A DNA stretch of 64,000 nucleotides from Streptomyces yatensis. Its GTDB lineage: Bacteria > Actinomycetota > Actinomycetes > Streptomycetales > Streptomycetaceae. Location: NCBI RefSeq assembly GCF_018069625.1, contig NZ_CP072941.1:9858001-9922000 (forward strand), read 5' to 3'. The notes beneath the pieces are model-generated. The model saw only the letters and a program-made list of their open reading frames with translations, was not told the DNA's origin and did no database searches. Of this stretch, positions 51,269 through 59,009 are shown piece after piece (position 1 is the first letter of the stretch; each line of letters opens with the position of its first letter). Both the position numbers and the translations under genes were made by a program.

Positions 51269-52411
51269 ATGGACTCCGTCTCCTTCCTTCTGGTGGCCGT
51301 CATCCTCACGGCACTGGCCTTCGACTTCACCAACGGCTTCCACGACACCGCCAATTCGATGGCCACGTCCATCGCCACGGGGGCGCTGTCGCCCCGGATC
51401 GCCGTCTGCGTCGCCGCGGTGCTCAATCTGGCCGGGGCGTTTCTCTCCACGGAAGTGGCCAAGACGATCTCCAATGGCATCGTCGACGACGCCAAGGTCT
51501 CCCCGGTCATGATTTTCGCGGGGCTGATCGGGGCGATCCTGTGGAATCTGATCACCTGGCTCGCCGGGCTGCCGTCGAGTTCCTCGCACGCCCTGTTCGG
51601 CGGGCTGATCGGCGCGGTGTGGGTGGGCGCCGGGGAATCCGCGGTGCGCTTCACCGCGATCGTGGAGAAGATCCTGATTCCGGCGGTCGCCTCACCGATC
51701 GTGGCCTGTGCGGTGGCCATGCTGGCGACCTATCTCGCCTATGTGATCACCCAACGGGCGGCCGCCCCCGCGGCACGCAAGGGGTTCCGCGCGGGCCAGG
51801 TGGGATCCGCCTCCCTGGTGGCCCTCGCCCACGGCACCAATGACGCGCAGAAGACGATGGGGGTCATCACGCTGACCCTCATCGCCGGCGGTGTGCTCGG
51901 CCACGGCTCCGGGCCCCCGTGGTGGGTGGTGCTCGCCGCGGGCCTGGCGATCTCGCTCGGCACCTATGTCGGCGGATGGCGGATCATCCGGACCATGGGG
52001 AAGGGGCTGACCGACATCCAGCCACCCCAGGGCTTCGCCGCCGAGACCAGCGCCACCGCGGTGATCCTGGCCTCGTCACATCTGGGCTTCCCGCTGTCCA
52101 CCACCCAGGTGTGCACGGGCAGCATCCTGGGGGCCGGGCTCGGCCGCAGACTGGCCCATGTGCGCTGGGGGATCGCCGGGCGGATCGCCGTGTCCTGGCT
52201 GCTGACCCTGCCCGCGGCGGCGGCCGTGGGAGGTGTCGCGGCCTGGGTGGCGGGCCGGGGCAACGCGGGGGTGGCCCTGGTGGCGGGCGTCGCCGTGGCC
52301 GCGGCGGTGGGCTTCTACGCCCTCTCGCGCCGTCGCCCGGTGAACCCGGACAACGTGAACGAGCCGGGCGTCCCCGAGCCCGCCGAGCCCACCCTGGACA
52401 GCACCGTCTGA
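51269..52411 (+). CDS. Pit-family low-affinity inorganic phosphate transporter
   Basis: 380-residue proton-coupled phosphate (metal-phosphate) symporter. The two PiT signature repeats are present: FDFTNGFHDTANSMAT near residue 18 and ALAHGTNDAQKTMGV near 190, with SSSSHALFGGLIGA and SSHLGFPLSTTQVCTGSILG. About ten membrane segments. ATG at 51269 follows ggaggtcggga. No PHO-box repeat is obvious in the 234 bases upstream. Followed by a small membrane protein gene. Confidence 0.93.
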   Translation: MDSVSFLLVAVILTALAFDFTNGFHDTANSMATSIATGALSPRIAVCVAAVLNLAGAFLSTEVAKTISNGIVDDAKVSPVMIFAGLIGAILWNLITWLAGLPSSSSHALFGGLIGAVWVGAGESAVRFTAIVEKILIPAVASPIVACAVAMLATYLAYVITQRAAAPAARKGFRAGQVGSASLVALAHGTNDAQKTMGVITLTLIAGGVLGHGSGPPWWVVLAAGLAISLGTYVGGWRIIRTMGKGLTDIQPPQGFAAETSATAVILASSHLGFPLSTTQVCTGSILGAGLGRRLAHVRWGIAGRIAVSWLLTLPAAAAVGGVAAWVAGRGNAGVALVAGVAVAAAVGFYALSRRRPVNPDNVNEPGVPEPAEPTLDSTV

Positions 52412-52444
52412 CCCGGGTACGACCGCCACGAGGAGCTGATCCGT

Positions 52445-52684
52445 ATGGGCACCACCTGGGGCACGATCGGCGGGGTCTTCGGGGTCAGCCTCGGGGTCAC
52501 CGTCCTGGTGGTCGTGATGTTCTCCCTCGGCGTCGCCGCCTGGGCCCGCGCCGGTGGCGGCGTACCGTGCCACGGGGCGCGCCGCGGCCGTTCGGACACG
52601 GTGGCGGCGGCCGCTGCGGTGGTGTGTTTCGCCGCCTGCCTGGCGATCGCCGCCTACGGAATCGACCTGATCATTCCCGGCTGA
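52445..52684 (+). CDS. Small two-span membrane protein (79 aa)
   Basis: 79-residue protein with two hydrophobic segments (about 7-32 and 52-74) separated by a basic loop with one cysteine. It lies 33 bases after the phosphate transporter, same strand, with a ggag-type ribosome site. Such small proteins commonly accompany PiT genes in Streptomyces, suggesting an accessory role (inference from position). Confidence 0.75.
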   Translation: MGTTWGTIGGVFGVSLGVTVLVVVMFSLGVAAWARAGGGVPCHGARRGRSDTVAAAAAVVCFAACLAIAAYGIDLIIPG

Positions 52685-52761
52685 GCCCGCTTGCGACAAT
52701 GGAACGCAACCGAGCACCGCCCGCATCGCGGTGCTCTTGTCCACGCGGGAGACCACGCACG

Positions 52762-53604
52762 GTGTCATATCCGACCGAAACCCCCTCCTCCGGCCAGACC
52801 GCCGCGGACCGCACCGCCCTGCGGGCCGACTGCGGCAGCTGCTTCGGGCTGTGCTGTGTCGCCCTGCCCTTCGCCGCCTCCGCGGACTTCGCGATCGGCA
52901 AGGGCGCGGGGGAACCCTGCCGTAACCTCCGGTCCGACTTCCGCTGCGGTATCCACACCCGGCTGCGGGAAGAGGGCTTCAAGGGCTGCACGGTCTACGA
53001 CTGCTTCGGCGCCGGGCAGAAGGTCTCCCAGCTCACCTTCGAGGGCCGCGACTGGCGGCGGCACCCCGGGACGGCCTCCGAGATGTTCGCCGTCCTCCCC
53101 ACCATGCGCCACCTCCATGAGCTGCTCTGGTACCTCACCGAGGGCCTGACGCTGCCGGCCGCCCGGCCCGTCCACGGCGCGCTGCGCCGGGCGCTGCGGG
53201 AGACGGAGCGCCTCACCCACCAGAGCGCCTCCGAGCTGATGGAACTCGATGTGGCGGCCCACCGCGACAGCGTCAATCAGCTGCTGCTGCGGACGAGCGA
53301 GCTGATACGGGCCCGGATCCCGGGCAAGAAGAAGAACCGCAGGGGAGCCGATCTCATCGGCGCCGACCTGAGGGGAGCCGATCTGCGGGGCGCCAACCTC
53401 CGCGGGGCCTGCCTCATCGCGGCGGACCTCACCCGCGCCGATCTGACGGCGGCCGATCTGATCGGGGCCGACTTCCGCGACGCCGACCTGAGCGCGGCCG
53501 ACCTCCGGGAAGCCATCTTCCTCACCCAGGCCCAGTTGGCCGCGGCCAAGGGCGACGCCGCCACCCGGCTGCCGCCGTCCCTCACCCGCCCCGCGCACTG
53601 GTGA
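52762..53604 (+). CDS. Pentapeptide-repeat protein with N-terminal cysteine cluster
   Basis: 280 residues. The N-terminal third has a cysteine-rich region (CGSCFGLCC, CRNL, FRCGIHTR, GCTVYDCFG) resembling YkgJ-type metal or Fe-S cluster-binding proteins. A helical middle follows. The C-terminal region (about 205-265) is a right-handed pentapeptide helix of about twelve A(D/N)LxX units such as GADLRGADLRGANL. Pentapeptide proteins can mimic DNA and protect gyrase, but the cysteine domain is unusual for that role. GTG at 52762. Confidence 0.85.
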   Translation: MSYPTETPSSGQTAADRTALRADCGSCFGLCCVALPFAASADFAIGKGAGEPCRNLRSDFRCGIHTRLREEGFKGCTVYDCFGAGQKVSQLTFEGRDWRRHPGTASEMFAVLPTMRHLHELLWYLTEGLTLPAARPVHGALRRALRETERLTHQSASELMELDVAAHRDSVNQLLLRTSELIRARIPGKKKNRRGADLIGADLRGADLRGANLRGACLIAADLTRADLTAADLIGADFRDADLSAADLREAIFLTQAQLAAAKGDAATRLPPSLTRPAHW

Positions 53605-53644
53605 TCCCCTCCTCGCCACCGCGCGGTGTGCGACCCTGACTGCC

Positions 53645-54820
53645 ATGTCCGACACCGTCGACGCGCCCGTGATCCGCAGCGATGAACCCGGATCGTTCGC
53701 CCGGAGTGTGCTGGCCGAGCGCCATCCCGCACTGATCGAGAAGGTGCGCGACGCCTTCCCCTACGGTCCGAAGCAGCACCGCGCCCTCGACGCGCTGCGC
53801 GACAACGCCGCCGAGGGCACCATCACCCCGCTCCCGCCCACCGCGTACGACCACGACCGGTGGGCGGAATGGGGCCGGGAGCACTTCGGCCGGTCCTGGT
53901 TCGACGTGCCGTTCCTGTGGGCGGAGAGCTACTTCTACCGCAGGCTCCTGGAGGCCGTGGGCTACTTCGCCGACGGCCCCTGGCGGGGCGTCGACCCGTT
54001 CCGCCCCTTCAAACAGGCCGAGCTGCACACCCCTGAGGCCGAGGCCGAACTGGCCACCCTCGACGACATCCTGCGCAAGCCCGCCGGGGAACAGGCCGAC
54101 GCGCTGGTGCACGGCTCGCTGTGGGGCAACCGCGCGGACCTGGGCTTCCGCATCTCCTCAACGGCCGCGGCCGCGAGCGGCCCCGACACCCCGCCGCTGG
54201 TCGCGGACGACTCCGAGGCGCTGTGGTCCCTGCTGCCCGTCGGCTCCCCGGCCACGCTGTGCGTGGTGGCGGACAACGCCGGGCGGGAACTGCTCCCCGA
54301 CCTCGTCCTCATCGACCATGTGCTCCACCACGGGCGCGCCGAGCGGGTGGTGCTGCAGGTGAAGCCGTATCCGTACTACGTCTCCGACGCCACCACCGAG
54401 GATGTCGTCGACTGCCTGCGCCGGCTTGTGCGGGCGGAGGGCGCCGCGGCCGGAACCGGCAGACGGCTCTGGGCCGCCATGGGCGACGGGCGCCTCACGG
54501 TGCGGGCGCATGACTTCTTCCGCGCCCCGCTGCCGTACGAGGAGATGCCCGGCGATCTGCGGAGTGAGTTCGCCGAGGCCACGCTCACCGTCTTCAAGGG
54601 CGATCTGAACTACCGACGCCTCGTCGGCGACCGGCTGTGGCCCCCGACCACCTCCTTCGCCGACCGCACCGCGTACTTCCCCGGCCCGGTGGCCGCGCTG
54701 CGCACCCTGAAGTCGGATGTCATCGTCGGCCTCGACGAGCGGACCGTGGCCGCGCTGGACGCGCATGAGGATCACTGGCGCACCAGCGGCGCCCACGCGC
54801 TGATCCAGGTACGGCGGTAA
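53645..54820 (+). CDS. ARMT1/DUF89-family damage-control phosphatase-like protein
   Basis: 391-residue protein of the DUF89/ARMT1 group, metal-dependent phosphatases that hydrolyse damaged phosphometabolites. The diagnostic motifs are CVVADNAGRELLPDLVLIDHVL (Asp-Asn metal site), VFKGDLNYRRLVGDRLWPPT and RTLKSDVIVGL near the C-terminus. The N-terminal helical domain (FDVPFLWAESYFYRRLLEAVGYF) is also typical. Length is normal. It is convergent with the small secreted protein genes across a hairpin. Confidence 0.88.
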   Translation: MSDTVDAPVIRSDEPGSFARSVLAERHPALIEKVRDAFPYGPKQHRALDALRDNAAEGTITPLPPTAYDHDRWAEWGREHFGRSWFDVPFLWAESYFYRRLLEAVGYFADGPWRGVDPFRPFKQAELHTPEAEAELATLDDILRKPAGEQADALVHGSLWGNRADLGFRISSTAAAASGPDTPPLVADDSEALWSLLPVGSPATLCVVADNAGRELLPDLVLIDHVLHHGRAERVVLQVKPYPYYVSDATTEDVVDCLRRLVRAEGAAAGTGRRLWAAMGDGRLTVRAHDFFRAPLPYEEMPGDLRSEFAEATLTVFKGDLNYRRLVGDRLWPPTTSFADRTAYFPGPVAALRTLKSDVIVGLDERTVAALDAHEDHWRTSGAHALIQVRR

Positions 54821-54823
54821 CGC

Positions 54824-54858
54824 GCGCTCCCCTCGCCCCGGAGGGCTGAGGGGAGCGC
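54824..54858. terminator. Hairpin between convergent genes (copy 1)
   Basis: Perfect 11-base arms gcgctcccctc (54824-54834) and gaggggagcgc (54848-54858) around 13 bases, between the ARMT1-like gene and the first small secreted protein gene. Confidence 0.78.
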
Positions 54859-54898
54859 AAGGGGCCGGCGACCGTGGCCGCCGTACCATTTCCCGGCG

Positions 54899-55165
54899 TT
54901 ACCCGCGGATCAGGTTGGCGCAGGTGCTGCCGATCTCCATGTCACCGCTGGCGCCGCCGACGCCGCCGAGGGAGCTCGTGGCGCCGGTGGAGGTGTCGCA
55001 CTCGTTGGTCTGGAAGATGAAGCTGGAGAGGTTGACGCTGGTGGGGGTGTCGACGCCCCTGTCGTAGCTGCCGCCGTTGCCGTAGGCGGCCGCGGTGCCG
55101 GTGCCGAGGAGCGCCAGGGTGCCGGCGGTCGCGGCGAGCAGGGCGGCCTTCTTCGCGATCTGCAT
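54899..55165 (-). CDS. Small secreted protein A (88 aa)
   Basis: 88-residue exported protein of unknown function. The signal peptide MQIAKKAALLAATAGTLALL... ends after GTAAA (about residue 27). The mature part has about 60 residues, is rich in Gly, Ser and Thr, begins YGNGGSYDRGVDTPTS and holds two cysteines (TNECDTS, GSTCAN) likely to form a disulfide. It is not a chaplin or rodlin by motif. It forms a tandem pair with the next gene, sharing promoter, signal peptide and the first half almost unchanged. ATG at 55165 follows ggagg. Confidence 0.82.
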   Translation of the reverse strand: MQIAKKAALLAATAGTLALLGTGTAAAYGNGGSYDRGVDTPTSVNLSSFIFQTNECDTSTGATSSLGGVGGASGDMEIGSTCANLIRG

Positions 55166-55297
55166 GGATTCCTCCGTGTTGGGTCGCAGAGCGATATATC
55201 TGACGATCAGATTTAACGGAGAAAAGCGGGAGAAAGTCGGGTAAGCGCACCGGAGAGTGGCCCGACTGGCCCACCGACTATCCGGCCGAATGGGAAA

Positions 55298-55331
55298 CGC
55301 TCCCCTCGCCGCCGGAGCGGTGAGGGGAGCG
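55298..55331. terminator. Hairpin after small secreted protein B (copy 2)
   Basis: Ten-base arms cgctcccctc (55298-55307) and gaggggagcg (55322-55331), the same hairpin as at 54824-54858. The terminator was therefore duplicated along with the gene. Confidence 0.75.
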
Positions 55332-55372
55332 CCCTGGTTCAGCGACCGTGGCCGCCGAGGTCTCGCCGGAGG

Positions 55373-55633
55373 TCAGCCAATGGAGTTGATGCAGGTGCTA
55401 CCGATCTTCATCTCACCGCTCGGAGCAGCGGCGGCGGTGGAGGCGGTGGTGCCGGTGGAGGTGTCGCAGTCGTTGCTCTGGAAGATGAAGCTGGAGATGT
55501 CGAAGCTGGTGGGGGTGTCGACGCCCCTGTCGTAGCTGCCGCCGTTGCCGTAGGCGGCCGCGGTGCCGGTGCCGAGGAGCGCCAGGGTGCCGGCGGTCGC
55601 GGCGAGCAGGGCGGCCTTCTTCGCGATCTGCAT
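55373..55633 (-). CDS. Small secreted protein B (86 aa), paralogue of A
   Basis: 86-residue exported protein. It is identical to copy A through the signal peptide and the first mature residues (to DTPTS), then diverges: FDISSFIFQSNDCDTSTG, an Ala/Thr-rich stretch and KIGSTCINSIG. The two cysteines are kept. The 5' untranslated region is also the same as in copy A. The starts are 468 bases apart. The pattern suggests a recent tandem duplication or gene conversion of the 5' part, with variation confined to the mature C-terminal half. Function unknown; a surface or spore-coat role is only a guess. Confidence 0.82.
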   Translation of the reverse strand: MQIAKKAALLAATAGTLALLGTGTAAAYGNGGSYDRGVDTPTSFDISSFIFQSNDCDTSTGTTASTAAAAPSGEMKIGSTCINSIG

Positions 55634-55842
55634 GGATTCCTCCGTGTTGGGTCGCAGAGCGATATATCTGACGATCAGATTTAACGGAGAAAAGAGGGCG
55701 AAAGTCGGGTAAGCGCACCGTGGAGTGCCCCGGACGGCGTACGTCATCCCCTCCGGTGTCAGTCGGTCCCCGCGGGGGTGTCCGACCCGGATGGCAGTAT
55801 CGCCCCCGCACGCCGTCCGCCCTCCAGGAAAGTGAGCCCCGC

Positions 55843-56511
55843 ATGGCGCCGTCCCCCCGTGAACTCGCCGATCTGCCCTTCGCCGACCATCTGCGGCCGT
55901 TCGACGGAGCCTTGGCGGAAGGGGGCGACTACGACACCGTTCATCTGGACGGCGACGCGTTCGACGGGGCCACCTGCGACAACGCCCGGTTCCTGGAATC
56001 CGCGTTCTCCTCGGTGACCTTCACCGGGGGCCGTGGTCGCGGGGCCCGGTTCAACGAGGTGTGGCTGGACGGGGTGCGATGGGTCGGCACCGATCTGGCG
56101 GACACCGACTGGCTGGACGGCGAGCTGGGCGGCTGTGTGCTGGTCGGCCTGGAGATGTTCTCCGCGCGGCTGCACCGGGTGGTCTTCCACCGGTGCAAGC
56201 TCGAATCGGTGAATCTGCGCACCGCCACGCTGCGGAACGTCACCTTCGTGGACTGTCTGCTGCGCGATGTCGACCTCGGCGGTGCGGAGCTGACCGAGGT
56301 GGCGTTTCCGGGGTCGGCGCTGGAGGGTGTGCGGTTCGGCAAGGCACGGATGGCGAAGGTCGATCTGCGGGGGGCCACCCGGCTGGAGATCGCCGATGGC
56401 TATGACGCGCTGGGCGGCGCCACCATCGGCAGCGGGCAGCTGATGGAGCTGGCGCCGATGCTCGCCGACGCCCTGGGGATCGCGGTCCGGGACCGTGGGG
56501 CCGCACGGTGA
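55843..56511 (+). CDS. Pentapeptide-repeat-like protein (222 aa)
   Basis: 222 residues forming a beta-helix with weak pentapeptide periodicity throughout (VHLDGDAFDGATCDNARFLE, TDLADTDWLDGEL, VNLRTATLRNVTFVDCLLRD). The leucine or phenylalanine at each turn centre is conserved and the small residue at the preceding position is common. No other domain. ATG at 55843 follows aggaaag. Role unknown; family members include gyrase-protecting proteins, but most are uncharacterised. Confidence 0.82.
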   Translation: MAPSPRELADLPFADHLRPFDGALAEGGDYDTVHLDGDAFDGATCDNARFLESAFSSVTFTGGRGRGARFNEVWLDGVRWVGTDLADTDWLDGELGGCVLVGLEMFSARLHRVVFHRCKLESVNLRTATLRNVTFVDCLLRDVDLGGAELTEVAFPGSALEGVRFGKARMAKVDLRGATRLEIADGYDALGGATIGSGQLMELAPMLADALGIAVRDRGAAR

Positions 56512-56539
56512 CCCCCCACGTCCCAGGGCGGCCGGGAGT

Positions 56540-57322
56540 TCACTGAGGGATCAGCCAGGGCTGCTGCGGCAGCGGACTCCCCGTCTCGATCAGCGACTTC
56601 AGGTTGGAGAGCACCGCGGCCCAGCCACCGGCCGCCGCGGTCCGCTCGGCCTCGTCGGCCAGGTTCTCATGGGTCACGGTGAGCCGGACGATGTCGCCGT
56701 GCGGCTGGATGTCGAAGGTGACCCGGGAGGGCTCGGCGGCGGCATCCGCGTCGGGCGCGGCCCAGGTGGTCACCAGCCGGGTGGGCGGTGAGCTCTCCAC
56801 GACCGTGCCGACGACATCGGCGGTGCCGGAGCCGTCCGTCCGCTGATGCTCCCACGGGGAGCCGACCTGCCAGTCCGACACATTGCTGTGGCCCCAGTAC
56901 TCGGCCGTGAGGTCGGCGTCGGTCAGCGCGTGCCAGACCTTCTCCGGTGTGCTCTCGATATAGATGACGTACACGAACGCCGGCTTGTCGGCCATCGCTT
57001 CCTCGGCTTTCTCGGCTAGTTGTTTCACCCGGCTCAGCGCGCGCAGTCGCGGGCGCTCGAACTTGTCGATCCAGCGCTCCTGGATCTCATGGAGGGGGAC
57101 GGGGTTGAGGTAATGGAGTTTTTCGCGGCCCCGCCGCACCGTGCTGACCAGATTCGCGGCCTCCAGGACCGCCAGATGCTGGGTCGCGGACTGACGGGTC
57201 ATCTCCAGCCGCCGGCACAGCTCGCCCAGCGTCTGGCCGTTGTGCTCATGCAGCATGTCCAGCAGATACCGCCGGGTCTGGTCGGCCAGCGCCTTGAAGA
57301 CCTTGTCCATCTCTGAGCTCAC
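56540..57322 (-). CDS. ArsR-family regulator fused to an SRPBCC/AHSA1 domain
   Basis: 260 residues. The ArsR winged helix covers about 5-85 (VFKALADQTRRYLLDMLHE, LCRRLEMTRQSATQHLAVLEAANLVS). No metal-binding CxC motif is present in helix alpha-3 (ELCRRLE), so it is not a standard metal sensor. After a short linker, an activator-of-Hsp90-ATPase-like hydrophobic-ligand pocket domain follows (about 115-250: VYVIYIESTPEKVWHALTDADLTAEYW). A hydrophobic small molecule could be sensed directly. GTG at 57322 is five bases after the -10 element, so it is leaderless. A long palindrome lies in its promoter. Confidence 0.88.
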   Translation of the reverse strand: MSSEMDKVFKALADQTRRYLLDMLHEHNGQTLGELCRRLEMTRQSATQHLAVLEAANLVSTVRRGREKLHYLNPVPLHEIQERWIDKFERPRLRALSRVKQLAEKAEEAMADKPAFVYVIYIESTPEKVWHALTDADLTAEYWGHSNVSDWQVGSPWEHQRTDGSGTADVVGTVVESSPPTRLVTTWAAPDADAAAEPSRVTFDIQPHGDIVRLTVTHENLADEAERTAAAGGWAAVLSNLKSLIETGSPLPQQPWLIPQ

Positions 57323-57327
57323 ACCGC

Positions 57328-57357
57328 ACGTTATGCAGGCGATTGCCTGCATGTCAA
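57328..57357 (-). promoter_or_regulatory. ArsR-SRPBCC promoter with operator palindrome in the spacer
   Basis: Minus-strand -35 TTGACA (57357-57352) and -10 TAACGT (57333-57328) are 18 bases apart. Between them, atgcaggc (57333-57340) and gcctgcat (57345-57352) form perfect eight-base arms around gatt. An ArsR dimer bound there would block RNA polymerase. Confidence 0.7.
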
Positions 57358-57396
57358 TCCGGACGGTGTGACGGCCCCCGTTCGCGTGATCGCGCG

Positions 57397-57903
57397 CTAT
57401 CGCCTGCGGATCGCGCCGCGGATGAACGCCGCCTGCCCGGCGTGCTCCAGATCGTCCGCGATCACGCTGACCAGCCGGACGCCGAGGGTCACCGCCGGGG
57501 TCCACCGCTCGTCCACGATCCGGTCGAGATCGGAGTCGCGGAGGCCGCGCACGAAGGCCAGCGTGTTCTCGTGGACGGCGTCGTAGTACCCGGCGAGCAG
57601 CTCGGCGTCCGCCCGTACCGCCGCCACGTCCTTGCTCCGGTGGCCGTAGCCGGTGGCGTCCGGCGGGAACGGCAGATCGAACCGCTCGGCCCAGCCCTCG
57701 GACGTCCACAGCTGCTCGGTGCCCGCCGCATCGGCGATGTGGTCGTCCTGGACCCGGGTCAGATGCCACACCAGCCAGGCGATCGAATTGGCCCCGCTGT
57801 CGAGCCGTACGGCCAGCTCGTCCTCGGAAAGTCCGTCCACGGCCGCCTGCACCTCCTCGCGCACCCGCTCAAAGGCGTCGGCCAGCAGATCGGCGCTGTT
57901 CAT
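57397..57903 (-). CDS. DinB/DUF664-family protein (possible mycothiol-dependent enzyme)
   Basis: 168-residue four-helix-bundle protein. Histidines at 47 (AWLVWHLTRVQDDHI) and 154 (DDLEHAGQAAF) match the DinB metal triad, with His55 or nearby residues as the third ligand. In actinobacteria many DinB-like proteins are mycothiol- or bacillithiol-dependent transferases or maleylpyruvate isomerases. The leading MNSADLLADAFERVREEV is typical of DUF664. Same strand as the ArsR fusion gene, 74 bases upstream of it. Confidence 0.85.
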   Translation of the reverse strand: MNSADLLADAFERVREEVQAAVDGLSEDELAVRLDSGANSIAWLVWHLTRVQDDHIADAAGTEQLWTSEGWAERFDLPFPPDATGYGHRSKDVAAVRADAELLAGYYDAVHENTLAFVRGLRDSDLDRIVDERWTPAVTLGVRLVSVIADDLEHAGQAAFIRGAIRRR

Positions 57904-58248
57904 TCACGGCTCCCTCGCTCGTGGTGACCTTCCGGCCATGGTTTCACCCCGCGGCGCGGGCCGAGGGGCGCCGACTCGCCGGGACGCGACGCACACGGCC
58001 GGGACGAGGGGGAAGCAGCGGTCGAGCACCACCTGGTCGCCGCGTTCGCCTTCGCCGTCGGCAGACCGAATCGGCCACGGGCGAAGCAGCACGGGCCCGT
58101 CGCGCCGCCGCTGTTAGCTTTCCCCCATCCGGCTCGGCGCCCAAGAAGGCCCAAGAAGGCCCAAGAAGGCCCGGGTGCCCCCGAGCGCCCGGGGCCCCAA
58201 GAGCCCGGGAACCCCCAAGAACACGGTCGAGGACAAGGGAGCGCGACG
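57904..58248. other. 345-base spacer with a short tandem repeat
   Basis: No supported gene. Three perfect copies of ccaagaaggc stand in tandem at 58141-58170, with further ccaag-like words to 58225. The stretch is the divergent upstream region of the DinB-like and dienelactone hydrolase genes. Confidence 0.6.
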
Positions 58249-58980
58249 ATGGTGACGACCAGGCGAATCGAATACCCCGTGGACGGCACGACCATGGTGG
58301 GCCATCTGGCGCTGCCCGGGGGAACGGACCGGCGCCCCGCCGTGCTGATCGCCCACGAGGGCCCCGGCCTCACCGATCATCAGCGCGAGCGCGCCGACCG
58401 GCTCGCCGAACTCGGCTATGTCGCCTTCGCCCTCGACTACCACGGCGGCGGACGGTTCATCGAGGACCGCGAGGAGATGTTCGCGCGGGTCGACGAGCTG
58501 CTGGCGGACCCCGATCGCATGCGCGCCCTCGGCGGAGCCGGGCTCGCCGTGCTGACCGCCGAACCCAGGGCCGACACCTCGCGGCTCGCCGCCATCGGCT
58601 ACTGCCTGGGCGGCACCATGGCCCTCGAACTCGCCCGCGGCGGCGCGGACCTCAAGGCCGTGGTCGGCTTCCACCCCAGTCTGACGACCACTCGCCCCGA
58701 GGACGCCGCCAACATCACCGGCAAGGTCCTGGTCTGCGTGGGGTCGGAGGATCCGATCATCCCGGTCGAGCAGCGGCTGGCCTTCGAGGAGGAGATGCGG
58801 GCCGCCGGAGTGGACTGGCGCATGACCATCCACGGCGGCGCCCTGCACAGCTTCACCCACCCCGACCTCGACCCCGATCCCACGACCCGCCCGGGCATCG
58901 GCTACCACCGGGCCTCCGCCGAACGGGCCTGGCGGGCCATGCTCGACCTGTTCGACGAGGTGTTCCCGACCATGGTGTGA
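58249..58980 (+). CDS. Dienelactone hydrolase family protein
   Basis: 243-residue alpha/beta hydrolase. The catalytic triad is Cys119 (AIGYCLGGTMAL), Asp168 (VGSEDPIIP) and His200 (GGALHSFTHPD). Cys as nucleophile is the dienelactone hydrolase hallmark. True dienelactone hydrolases open a lactone in chloro-aromatic breakdown; most family members act on other esters. ATG at 58249 is preceded by agggagcg. Only 29 bases separate it from the importer gene, but a separate promoter is possible there. Confidence 0.9.
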   Translation: MVTTRRIEYPVDGTTMVGHLALPGGTDRRPAVLIAHEGPGLTDHQRERADRLAELGYVAFALDYHGGGRFIEDREEMFARVDELLADPDRMRALGGAGLAVLTAEPRADTSRLAAIGYCLGGTMALELARGGADLKAVVGFHPSLTTTRPEDAANITGKVLVCVGSEDPIIPVEQRLAFEEEMRAAGVDWRMTIHGGALHSFTHPDLDPDPTTRPGIGYHRASAERAWRAMLDLFDEVFPTMV

Positions 58981-58995
58981 ACAGCTGACGACCCC

Positions 58996-59001
58996 TATCG
59001 T
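58996..59001 (+). promoter_or_regulatory. Possible -10 element before the second NitT/TauT importer
   Basis: tatcgt at 58996-59001, eight bases upstream of the ATG at 59010, with only a weak -35 (tggtgt, 58973-58978). It would give a leaderless transcript. Read-through from the hydrolase gene is the alternative. Confidence 0.35.
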
Positions 59002-59009
59002 GAAATGCC

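Noticed and set aside
54899..55633. Chaplin or rodlin genes
   Set aside because: The signal peptides and size fit, but the chaplin motif with its conserved Gly-Asn and Cys spacing and the rodlin sequence are not found.
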